Assembly (NCBI GenBank): GCA_029556045.1
Contig: JAKQGS010000205.1
Location: forward strand, 1 to 10,849
Source: Pseudomonadota bacterium
Lineage (GTDB): Bacteria; Bdellovibrionota; Oligoflexia; Oligoflexales; Oligoflexaceae
Length of the DNA: 10,849 nt
Reading direction: 5' to 3'
In this document: positions 1 to 5,787 of the stretch, in pieces
Numbering within the stretch: the first letter of the stretch is position 1
Layout of the letters: each line of letters starts with the position of its first letter
Notes under the pieces: generated by a model
The model's input: only the letters and a program-made list of their open reading frames with translations
The model's database searches: none
Told to the model about the DNA's origin: nothing
Position numbers and translations under genes: made by a program

Positions 1-1
1 G

Positions 2-625
2 GAATCCCCTCATGCGGCGCTCCAATCAATGGTGGATACGGGGACACTGCAGATCGTATTGCCCGAGGTTACTGCCGCCGTAGAGCCGGTCCTTTGGTCT
101 AAATTGGCTGCAATTAAAATAAACATTTTGCCCAAGCAGGCGCTTGCACGATTGGCCTGCTTTATTCCTAAACACTTTAACGAAGCGGAAACAGTGGCAG
201 TCGTGCAAAGGTTGCGGCTATCCAATCGGGATCAAGGGGAAATCATCAAGTTTTTGCACCTTTCTGCAAAAGTTCCTCCCCGTCAGGCAAGTCTCGCGGA
301 CAAAATGGCGTTTATTGATCAATGCACCGAAGACGATACTTTGCTGCTTGCGGTCTATCTGCCCTTTTGGCGTGTTAATTTTCCGGATCTGGCAGAACGG
401 TGGGATGATCTGGAGATGGTGGAGCGGCAAAAAGGGCATGTGCGTCGCACCCCGATTCCGGTCACCGGCCACGATGTCATGAAATTGCTCCAGGTTCCCG
501 CAGGACCGCCGTTGGGAGAAATTCTCCTCTTGCTTAAAGACAGCTTCCGCAATGGGGAGTGGCTGGATCGGCAGCAAGGCCTTAAAAAAGCTCAGGAGAT
601 TTGGCAGGGGATGCAAGCGGATTGA
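2..625 (+). CDS. cca: CCA tRNA nucleotidyltransferase, C-terminal part (5' end outside window)
   Basis: This is the end of the enzyme that adds or repairs the 3' CCA of tRNAs using CTP and ATP, a cytoplasmic housekeeping function. The frame is open to the left edge, so the gene starts outside the window and the catalytic head domain (GxGxR/DxD motifs) is not visible. The visible residues resemble the neck, body and tail regions of bacterial class II CCA enzymes and poly(A) polymerases. Near the left edge is an 'AL..M..TG.L...LPEV' stretch, the usual link to the body domain. Near the end is 'PIPVTGHDVMKLLQVPAGP.LGEIL', which matches the family's 'TG+DLM.LG...GP.+G.+L' tail signature. The gene ends in TGA at 623-625. 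No hairpin terminator is obvious just downstream. I consider the family secure; whether it is a strict CCA-adding or an A-adding variant cannot be judged from this fragment. Confidence 0.85.
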   Translation, partial: ESPHAALQSMVDTGTLQIVLPEVTAAVEPVLWSKLAAIKINILPKQALARLACFIPKHFNEAETVAVVQRLRLSNRDQGEIIKFLHLSAKVPPRQASLADKMAFIDQCTEDDTLLLAVYLPFWRVNFPDLAERWDDLEMVERQKGHVRRTPIPVTGHDVMKLLQVPAGPPLGEILLLLKDSFRNGEWLDRQQGLKKAQEIWQGMQAD

Positions 626-879
626 AGGGTTCAGAAATCTATCTGTAAGTCTCCGTATTTCCAGCGCTAAACGACCTGAAATCGAAGGGATCCCTCTTCG
701 GTGACACAAAAACTTCAATTAAATCCACCAGCACTGCATCGAAAGCTAGGGCGTATCCCCATGTAAATGCAGATCTAATAAACTCATTCTGATGTGGATG
801 ACAATGATCCCTTAAATTTTTGCCAATTCCTCCGATGACCCAAACGAGAGATGGGTGATTTTTTAGAGGAGATGCTGTG
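626..879. other. Intergenic region, with a possible decayed minus-strand reading frame
   Basis: This 254-base stretch separates the tRNA nucleotidyltransferase from the VWA gene. I see no strong promoter or terminator. An AGGGATCCCT palindrome lies near 688-697 and is too short to call a site. The minus strand is open without stops from inside the VWA gene start (about 914) down to a TAG at 639-641, about 91 codons. It reads like protein (a hydrophobic 'AFDAVLVDLIEVFV' segment, then 'SPKRDPF'), but it has no credible start or SD and uses rare codons (AGG, AGA, CTA). I list it as a possible gene remnant, not as a gene. Confidence 0.35.
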
Positions 880-3027
880 ATGTTCCACAAAAAACCAATT
901 TGGACAACCTGCATCCTGGCGTGGCTGGTGGGAACTGGCTGCTCACAGACCGCTCAGTTTTCGGGCGGCAACGGTACCAAAAATCCTGAAGACAGCTTTC
1001 AACCCCATCCTGACGACCTGGATCAGACGAAAAATGTCCCCACATCGATCGCCCGGGAGTTTCCCGCCACATCCTTGGGGGTCAGTGAGGTGGTGTTTCT
1101 GCCGGATTACGATGAGGTCACCAACCAGTTGACCCTGCAGTCCCGCTACGAAGCGGCGACGGTATCGTTTCGCCAGGAGGTCCGGGCTTTGCAGGAAAAA
1201 GTGTTCACTCAAGGCACCGCCCGGCAATCGATGGAAGAGTCCTTCCGCCAGACCAATTTGGGGGTCGTGGATATCCTGGTGGTGGTGGATAACTCTGGCT
1301 CCATGAAGGAAGAGCACGACAAGTTGAAAAAACGACTTCCCGAGCTGCTCAGCTATCTGGACGATGCTGATTGGCGGGTGGGAATTGTGAGCACGGATGC
1401 CCGCAAGGGCTGCCTGCAGGAAATGATTGAAAAGGGTGACAACAATCCCGTGGGCAAGTTTGAACGGGCCATCGATCAGTTGGGCATCAACGGACATGGC
1501 AATGAGGTGGGGATTCTCAAGGCGGTGGAAGGCTTGGATTGCAAGGTTTTGGAACGGGGACGCCGGGTGCCCTGGTTGCGGGAAAACTCCAATGTGGGGG
1601 TGTTGATCGTCAGCGATGAGGACAACTGCAGCGATGGTAATAGCACGGGGGAGACAGATACCCGGGTCACTGATTTGACCTGCTTTATGAAGGTGGATGG
1701 TGTGCGGGTGCCGAAATCCTATCGGGATGCCAGCTATCTCACTAATCATTTGGCTTCGATTCGACCTTCCACCAAGACATCCGTTTTCGGTATCATGTGG
1801 GATCCAGCGACTCCCCATGAGCAATGTGCGGAGGCCCGGTTTGCCGGGGTCATTTACAAAGAGGCTATCACGAAAGGGAAGGGACTGATTGGCTCCATCT
1901 GTGACGCCAGTTATGGCCCAACGATGGAAAAGATCTCGAAAAGCCTCTTTGACTCACTCAAGGCATCGTTTTCGCTTAAGTTTAAACCACGACCCGGGAC
2001 CCTGCGGGTGACCGTCGACGGCACCGATGTATCCGGACAGGTGGACCTGGCTGGGCAACAGCTGACGTTTCGAAACATCCCCCCTATCAACGCTGACATC
2101 CAGGTCACCTATGATGTTGTGGACTCCACTCTGGTGAAAGATTTCAAACTGGGGACCGATGTAGAGGCTGACTCCTTGGAAGTGCGGGTGAACGATCGCC
2201 GCATCAATGACCGCAATTATGAATGGGATGCGGCGCAGGGGATTTTGACGTTTGATGATTATCCAGCGGATTCCGCGACGATTCAAGCAACTTTCAAACC
2301 AAAATCCGGTTTGAAAAAGGTCTTTGAGTTGGCGGATCTTGCAGGGTCACCCGTGCGCAAGGATTCTCTACGGGTGTCGGTCAATGGGCGTAACACCAAT
2401 GACTTTACCTTTAACTCCCAGACTGGTCGCTTGAGTTTCCCCCGCGAACCGGAGGAGGGTGCGGCCATTGAGGTCAAATGCGATAAAGCCATGGGTCCCA
2501 TCCTGCGTTATCCCATGGATCTGGAAGACGGCAGCCTAGCCACACTTCAGGTGGTCAATGCGGATGACCCCGGGATGCGATTCTCCGTGGACTATAAAGA
2601 TGGTCACCTGATTTTCAAGGAAGATCAATTTCGCGAAGGAGCGACCGTTCGCGTAGTTTACCGGACTCCAGAAAGTCTTCAGCAGGAGATTGCCCTACCG
2701 CAAGGACCAATGGCCGGCAGTGTGGTGGTGGATCCCGGCAAAAACCCCTGCAAGCCGGAGGACTTTGAAATCAAAGACCAGACGGTCAGCACCGCCTGTC
2801 CCATGACGGAGGGGGAACCCGTCACCATTCGGTACCAGTACCCTCTTGAGCGGCATACATCGTTTACCGTGGACGGCATTGTGGAACCAGATGCCGCCAT
2901 CTGGACAGTCTACGTTGATCAGGTGGAGCGGGCTGATTTTGTGCGGCAAGGATCCACCATAACCTTTGCGGAGGAGTTACCTCTGGATGCCAAAGTGCTG
3001 ATTGCGGTTTCCTGGACCAAAGAATAG
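880..3027 (+). CDS. Secreted/lipoprotein-like VWA-domain protein with six C-terminal repeats
   Basis: A 715-residue surface or periplasmic protein of unknown specific role. Residues 1-21 form a short positively charged, hydrophobic signal ending at Cys21 (...LVGTGC). This suggests a lipoprotein, although Gly at -3 departs from the usual lipobox. Residues about 129-360 are a von Willebrand A domain. It begins with 'GVVDILVVVDNSGSM', giving the metal-binding DxSxS motif D137/S139/S141, and a later 'VLIVSDEDNC' strand supplies acidic residues near D246. VWA domains usually bind ligands through a divalent metal. Residues about 364-713 hold six repeats, each with an 'LTF' strand followed about 11 residues later by an 'A.I.V.Y' strand. 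The ATG at 880 follows AGAGGAG at 865-871 with 8 bases of spacing; a GTG at 877 is a less likely start. No partner gene is apparent. I do not recognise a named family for the full architecture. Confidence 0.85.
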   Translation: MFHKKPIWTTCILAWLVGTGCSQTAQFSGGNGTKNPEDSFQPHPDDLDQTKNVPTSIAREFPATSLGVSEVVFLPDYDEVTNQLTLQSRYEAATVSFRQEVRALQEKVFTQGTARQSMEESFRQTNLGVVDILVVVDNSGSMKEEHDKLKKRLPELLSYLDDADWRVGIVSTDARKGCLQEMIEKGDNNPVGKFERAIDQLGINGHGNEVGILKAVEGLDCKVLERGRRVPWLRENSNVGVLIVSDEDNCSDGNSTGETDTRVTDLTCFMKVDGVRVPKSYRDASYLTNHLASIRPSTKTSVFGIMWDPATPHEQCAEARFAGVIYKEAITKGKGLIGSICDASYGPTMEKISKSLFDSLKASFSLKFKPRPGTLRVTVDGTDVSGQVDLAGQQLTFRNIPPINADIQVTYDVVDSTLVKDFKLGTDVEADSLEVRVNDRRINDRNYEWDAAQGILTFDDYPADSATIQATFKPKSGLKKVFELADLAGSPVRKDSLRVSVNGRNTNDFTFNSQTGRLSFPREPEEGAAIEVKCDKAMGPILRYPMDLEDGSLATLQVVNADDPGMRFSVDYKDGHLIFKEDQFREGATVRVVYRTPESLQQEIALPQGPMAGSVVVDPGKNPCKPEDFEIKDQTVSTACPMTEGEPVTIRYQYPLERHTSFTVDGIVEPDAAIWTVYVDQVERADFVRQGSTITFAEELPLDAKVLIAVSWTKE
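1969..3018 (+). repeat. Six tandem ~60-residue protein repeats in the VWA protein
   Basis: The C-terminal half of the VWA protein is built from six diverged units. Equivalent 'A.I.V.Y'-type strands begin at residues 405, 466, 528, 588, 646 and 704, so the period is 58-62 residues. Five of the six units also have an LTF-like strand 11-12 residues earlier (QLTF 394, ILTF 455, RLSF 517, HLIF 576, TITF 693). Unit five lacks it and has Cys624 and Cys640 instead. The pattern of short beta strands with 'L.V.V.G' turns suggests a string of small beta domains. The repetition is seen directly; the fold is inferred. Confidence 0.75.
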
Positions 3028-3054
3028 AGTTTGAAACGGGGTGGATTAATTTCT

Positions 3055-3272
3055 TCATAACTCTACTCCTAGCTCTTTCAGTACGAGCATTTTGAAATCT
3101 TCGATCAGTTGATCATCATTGACATACCCATATGAAAATTCTTGATCGTTCACGTGAATATGCGGTCCCTTTGGATGGTGATTGTCCATTAAGACGTAGT
3201 CGCCAGTTTTCAAGTCCTTACAGATAAGTCCACCTTAGTAATTGCAAAAGTCTTTTTGAGAACTACTCTCAA
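3055..3272 (-). pseudogene. TumE/DUF6516-like toxin remnant, frameshifted
   Basis: The minus strand from 3219 down to TGA 3055-3057 encodes a clear family signature: 'YVLMDNHHPKGPHIHVNDQE', then 'YVNDDQLIEDFKMLVLKELGVEL'. This matches the 'DN...KG.H.H', 'L..DF' pattern of TumE (DUF6516) toxins. That frame hits a stop (3235-3237) just upstream and its only ATG (3189) gives 44 residues, beginning inside the conserved core. The missing N-terminus continues in another frame (3272 down to 3219) as 'LRVVLKKTFAITKVDLSV'. Restoring one base at about 3216-3221 joins the two into a continuous 72-residue protein reading '...KVDLSV-KDLKTGDYV...'. The only possible start is TTG at 3272, with no SD. An ATG overlapping the stop (ATGA, 3055-3058) begins 'MKKLIHPV...' and would be the start of the partner gene, which is lost into the VWA gene. 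Family call fairly confident; the broken state could be a sequencing error. Confidence 0.6.
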
Positions 3273-3360
3273 GTAGAATTGATTAAGTGCTGATAAATTA
3301 AGCGTTTTACAAGATTTTACTAAAGTTTTTAACGATTATGCCGATGAGGAGACCATATTT

Positions 3361-3378
3361 TGGACCAAAAAAGGTCCA
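3361..3378. promoter_or_regulatory. Inverted-repeat operator of the toxin-antitoxin operon
   Basis: TGGACC and GGTCCA form perfect 6-base inverted arms around an A6 spacer, just upstream of the -35 box of the downstream operon. A further GGACCA copy lies at 3399-3404, between the -35 and -10 boxes, and a related GACCA is at 3351-3355. Clustered boxes around the promoter fit autorepression by the antitoxin or the toxin-antitoxin complex, as is usual for type II modules. Binding is inferred. Confidence 0.5.
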
Positions 3379-3386
3379 TTTATCAG

Positions 3387-3416
3387 TTGATTTTTTAAGG
3401 ACCATGTGATTATAAT
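3387..3416 (+). promoter_or_regulatory. Sigma70-type promoter of the toxin-antitoxin operon
   Basis: TTGATT (3387-3392) and a perfect TATAAT (3411-3416) are separated by 18 bases. The expected transcription start near 3423 would fall inside the AAGGAGG SD sequence (3421-3427) of the next gene. The leader would then be very short, or an additional promoter exists further upstream. Confidence 0.6.
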
Positions 3417-3434
3417 CAATAAGGAGGGCAGGTT

Positions 3435-3644
3435 ATGAAAGAAAGAATACGAATAGATACCGACTTTGAAACCAAGTACATCCTTGATGATCTGGTTAGT
3501 CGTGGGTTGTTTAAAGATATTCAATCGGCCCTGTCCAGTGCCGTTAGCGCCCTTCAGTTACAAATTGCCGATCGTGAACAAGAGAATGATCCGTATTATG
3601 ACGAATCCTTCCAGACGAAAATGGATAAATTACAATTGGGATGA
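3435..3644 (+). CDS. Small antitoxin-like protein (probable ribbon-helix-helix type)
   Basis: A 69-residue acidic protein and first gene of a two-gene operon. It starts at ATG 3435 after a perfect AAGGAGG (3421-3427) with 7 bases of spacing. The N-terminus 'KERIRIDTD' could be the DNA-binding beta strand. Residues about 10-23 ('FETKYILDDLVSRG') and 27-43 ('KDIQSALSSAVSALQLQ') look like two helices, resembling the 'Y+..LV.sG.y.s.seavR.Ai..L' pattern of ParD/CopG-type antitoxins. The C-terminal tail (44-69) is charged and probably disordered, as in antitoxin segments that wrap a toxin. Its stop overlaps the start of the toxin-like gene as ATGA. It probably neutralises that toxin and represses the promoter through the GGACC boxes. 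The two-gene layout is seen; family and function are inferred from pattern and position. Confidence 0.6.
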   Translation: MKERIRIDTDFETKYILDDLVSRGLFKDIQSALSSAVSALQLQIADREQENDPYYDESFQTKMDKLQLG

Positions 3645-4045
3645 CAATGCGACCTCCGATTTCGTTCCAGCAATGGATGGTGCTGGTAATCAATCAGAAA
3701 GAAAGCAGAGATGCGTCCACACCCAAACAGCCATTGGACGAAACCAAAGAAACCAGACGGTTTATTGTAATTTCCCCTAAAGATAATAGGCCAGTTTTTA
3801 ACTGTATTGAATGTGTATCTTTAAAAAACGTAGTTCATTATCCAGACGTTGAAATCAAGGCTACCCTTCCTCTATTCTCAGTCGATTCAATAGCCAGGCC
3901 TGGGCAGATTTACACGTTGAGAAAGAACTTGGAAGGAATAAACGTCCTTGGCGTTTTATCCACTAACGAAAAAGATACAGAAATAAAAAGAAAAATAATA
4001 ATTGGACTTAATATGTACTTACCACGGAATCCGCTAACACCATGA
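3641..4045 (+). CDS. MazF/PemK-like toxin
   Basis: A 134-residue protein whose ATG overlaps the stop of the antitoxin-like gene (ATGA at 3641-3644), implying translational coupling. The order of motifs follows the MazF/PemK endoribonuclease fold. A first strand region 'FQQWMVLVI' lies at 9-17. 'RRFIVISPKDNR' (39-50) sits where MazF proteins have 'RPavVvS.d..N'. 'IECVSL' (56-61) corresponds to 'v.vaplT/S'. 'DSIARPGQIYTL' (82-93) matches 'dS.vl.dQirti', and 'LGVLS' (103-107) matches 'iG.Ls'. Family members cleave mRNA in the cytoplasm. The basic 'K..RKIIIGLNMYL' C-terminus fits the last helix. The protein is diverged, with about 20 extra residues between the first two strands, so catalytic residues cannot be assigned with confidence. 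I am fairly sure of the toxin-antitoxin role and moderately sure of the MazF assignment. Confidence 0.6.
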   Translation: MTMRPPISFQQWMVLVINQKESRDASTPKQPLDETKETRRFIVISPKDNRPVFNCIECVSLKNVVHYPDVEIKATLPLFSVDSIARPGQIYTLRKNLEGINVLGVLSTNEKDTEIKRKIIIGLNMYLPRNPLTP

Positions 4046-4118
4046 CGGCTAGATGTTGAGCCTCCCTATCCTTGCAATATATCAAAGCCGAAGATGAATA
4101 ATTTATGAGAACGAGGTT

Positions 4119-4150
4119 CAGGTCTGCCATTGAGGCAGACCTGTTTGTTC
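4119..4150 (+). terminator. Rho-independent terminator after the toxin-antitoxin operon
   Basis: CAGGTCTGCC and GGCAGACCTG form a perfect 10-base-pair stem around an ATTGA loop (4119-4143). It is followed by TTTGTTC on the plus strand. It lies 73 bases after the toxin stop and just before the convergent DUF4360 gene. There is no T-run on the minus side, so it probably acts mainly on plus-strand transcripts. Confidence 0.65.
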
Positions 4151-4166
4151 GGTGAGTGAGCACGGC

Positions 4167-4796
4167 TTACCGGCAGCGTTTCCACTGTATCCCGTATTTA
4201 TGCACCACCTGACCATCGATGGAGTCGATCGTCATAATGCCGCTTCCCTGGGGATTCAATCGGTTGTTGACCCGCACCTGCGAGTTGATATTCAGAGCGC
4301 GTTGGGCTCCGCAGGGGGACCAGACCACAGCGCTGAGTCCCAGCGTATCGCGGAACTGGTAGTCCTGATCATACACTCCCCGCAATGTGGACGAAAAACT
4401 TGCGGTAGGGGTTTGGCCCTGGAAGTAGTAACTGGATTTTTGGGTGGCCTCAACCCGGCGATCCAATGACGCATACCCGCGGTAGTCAAAGGTCACGATG
4501 CTGTAGGAGTATCCCTGAGGGAAATCCATGTCGATGGTGAGCTGGCAATTCCGTCGAGTGGCGGACAGCGGTATGCCAGGACCCGCTTCGGCGATAAACT
4601 CGCTGAACAGCAGCGTGAAGGCTTTTTTGTCATCGGCCACATTCTGGGCCACTGAGTTCACGGGGCAGCCGGAACCGTTGTAGGAGATGCTGCGGATGCG
4701 GACGTACGATGGTACGTCCTGTGCCCATGTGGGAGCCGTCGCCCCAAACATTCCCAGTGCCAGAATCATGGATTGAAGTAATCGTGTGGCCTTCAT
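4167..4796 (-). CDS. Secreted DUF4360 family protein, copy 1
   Basis: A 209-residue exported protein. The start at 4796 (MKATRLL...) follows GGGAGGAT with suitable spacing; an in-frame ATG at 4841 lies inside the upstream palindrome and lacks an SD. Residues 1-25 are a classical signal peptide ending 'PTWA|QD'. The mature part carries the DUF4360 hallmarks: 'SGCP' (Cys44), 'LLFSEFIAEAGPG', 'RRNCQL' (Cys84), 'PQGYSYSI..FDYRGYASLD', 'YYFQG', 'VWSPCG' (Cys162), 'LNIN..VRV', 'MTIDSIDG' and the terminal 'WKRC' (Cys208). The four cysteines also occur in the neighbouring paralogue, suggesting two disulfides outside the cytoplasm. The family's biochemical function is not known. It is the downstream member of a tandem pair and may be read from its own promoter, through from copy 2, or both. 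Confidence 0.85.
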   Translation of the reverse strand: MKATRLLQSMILALGMFGATAPTWAQDVPSYVRIRSISYNGSGCPVNSVAQNVADDKKAFTLLFSEFIAEAGPGIPLSATRRNCQLTIDMDFPQGYSYSIVTFDYRGYASLDRRVEATQKSSYYFQGQTPTASFSSTLRGVYDQDYQFRDTLGLSAVVWSPCGAQRALNINSQVRVNNRLNPQGSGIMTIDSIDGQVVHKYGIQWKRCR

Positions 4797-4830
4797 AATG
4801 GTATCCTCCCAAAAGTTCTGTCGTTTCCTG

Positions 4831-4856
4831 TGATGTTCCAACCCTTTGCAACATCA
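4831..4856 (-). promoter_or_regulatory. Imperfect palindrome in the leader of DUF4360 copy 1 (conserved element A)
   Basis: On the minus strand, arms TGATGTTGCAA and TTGGAACATCA pair at 10 of 11 positions (one G-G mismatch) around a 4-base loop (AGGG). The element ends 34 bases before the start codon. Nearly the same element precedes DUF4360 copy 2 at an equivalent position. It could be an RNA hairpin in the leader or a DNA operator. Confidence 0.6.
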
Positions 4857-4872
4857 CCCCTCGCCTACCCCC

Positions 4873-4901
4873 TTTGTACTCCGGGGGGCTTGTGGCGACA
4901 A
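4873..4901 (-). promoter_or_regulatory. Candidate promoter of DUF4360 copy 1
   Basis: Minus-strand TTGTCG (4896-4901) and TACAAA (4873-4878) are 17 bases apart. Transcription would start near 4866, just ahead of the conserved palindrome. Both boxes are imperfect. Confidence 0.35.
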
Positions 4902-4932
4902 TCCCTCACAGATCAAAGTGTTCTGGCATTGG

Positions 4933-5544
4933 TCACCTGGCAGAACAGCGTTTCCATTGCAGGGTGAACTTGATGCTGTCGATGGTAAAAATCCCGCTTA
5001 CTTTGGGATTGCTGGTATTGTCCAGAGATGACTGCATGTTGATATTCATGGCTTCCTGATCACCGCATGGCGACCAAAGCATCGAATCCTCGGGGATTTC
5101 GTTGGTAATCAGCAAATCCTGATCCAGTGGCCCAAAGGCCGCGTGGGTGTACCGACTTGGCAGATCCGATCCCGTGAAATAGATGGACGTATTCAGTTGG
5201 GCCTGAACGCCTTTTTCAAGGGAGGAAAACCCCACATATTCAATGCTCTTGATCGCGTAAGAATACCCCTGTGGTACTTCAATATCCAAATACATGCGGC
5301 AGTTCTTTTGGGCTGACATGCTGGGGGCCATTGACCCAACCTCCGTCATAAATTCTGAAAACCACAGAACCATGGCATTGCCGTCGTCCCGGGCCATCGC
5401 CGTTTCACCCCCTGAGAGGCAACCAGAGCCGGCATGAATGATCTCGCGCAGGTGAATGCGCGGCTCTCCATTTGCCAGCACGGCTTGGGATGAAAGGAAT
5501 GCGAATGCCATGAGAGATCTGAGTAACAAGCGTTTCGTTTTCAT
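4933..5544 (-). CDS. Secreted DUF4360 family protein, copy 2
   Basis: A 203-residue paralogue of the next gene downstream. The start at 5544 (MKTKRLL...) is set by AGGAG followed by a run of nine A's; an in-frame ATG at 5577 has no SD and would spoil the signal peptide. Residues 1-24 form a signal peptide ending 'AVLA|NG'. DUF4360 landmarks follow in order: 'SGC' (Cys42), 'LWFSEFMTEVG', 'KNCRMYLDIEVPQGYSYAI', 'EYVGFSSLE', 'IYFTG', 'LWSPCG' (Cys160), 'MNIN', 'FTIDSI' and 'LQWKRC' (Cys200). It has lost the Arg of the 'DYRGY' segment seen in copy 1 and the short 'DGQVVHKY' stretch near the C-terminus. The pair has diverged strongly overall while keeping the Cys framework and the leader palindrome, pointing to an old tandem duplication. 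Function unknown; location periplasmic or extracellular. Confidence 0.85.
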   Translation of the reverse strand: MKTKRLLLRSLMAFAFLSSQAVLANGEPRIHLREIIHAGSGCLSGGETAMARDDGNAMVLWFSEFMTEVGSMAPSMSAQKNCRMYLDIEVPQGYSYAIKSIEYVGFSSLEKGVQAQLNTSIYFTGSDLPSRYTHAAFGPLDQDLLITNEIPEDSMLWSPCGDQEAMNINMQSSLDNTSNPKVSGIFTIDSIKFTLQWKRCSAR

Positions 5545-5576
5545 TTTTTTTTCTCCTAAGATGACATGTTCACGCA

Positions 5577-5602
5577 TGATATTCCAACCAATTGCAACAT
5601 CA
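5577..5602 (-). promoter_or_regulatory. Imperfect palindrome in the leader of DUF4360 copy 2 (conserved element B)
   Basis: The minus-strand left arm TGATGTTGCAA is identical to element A. The right arm TTGGAATATCA differs at one base (C to T), which turns a G-C pair into G-U, and the loop is TTGG. It ends 32 bases before the start codon. A TATAAA box at 5621-5626 would place transcription start near 5614, so the element would lie at the 5' end of the mRNA. Confidence 0.6.
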
Positions 5603-5620
5603 TGTTACCTAAGGGCTGAT

Positions 5621-5626
5621 TTTATA
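5621..5626 (-). promoter_or_regulatory. Candidate -10 box of DUF4360 copy 2
   Basis: Minus-strand TATAAA lies 18 bases before the conserved palindrome, matching the position of TACAAA relative to element A. No convincing -35 is visible 16-18 bases upstream, which may mean an activator is needed or the call is wrong. Confidence 0.3.
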
Positions 5627-5787
5627 GCCTCGTTGTAAGTGGACGAATAGGGTTGTGTGCGCAAAGTGTTCTGTCAGTTCAGACGCGACAAAACAACTTG
5701 GTTGGCTTGTCTAGGTATAATTGCGGATAGGGCACGTTGAGTGAACTACCGAGGGGCGCTGAAATGAGGATCGAAAGATGGGTGGTG

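Noticed and set aside
878..887. A third copy of the DUF4360 leader element (TGATGTTCCA match at the VWA start)
   Set aside because: Only ten bases match, they overlap the start codon, and the second arm is absent.
943..1824. A 293-codon minus-strand frame inside the VWA gene
   Set aside because: The plus-strand frame has a signal, VWA motifs and repeats; the minus-strand frame is composition-driven and lacks motifs or an SD.
4868..4888. CCCCC/GGGGG hairpin between the DUF4360 genes as a terminator
   Set aside because: The stem is five pairs with a ten-base loop and no T-run follows on either strand; it overlaps the candidate promoter of copy 1.
5698..5721. TATAAT on the plus strand (5716-5721) as a promoter
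   Set aside because: The nearest TTGGTT is only 12 bases upstream and the downstream DNA is the antisense of the amidotransferase gene, with no supported plus-strand gene or RNA.
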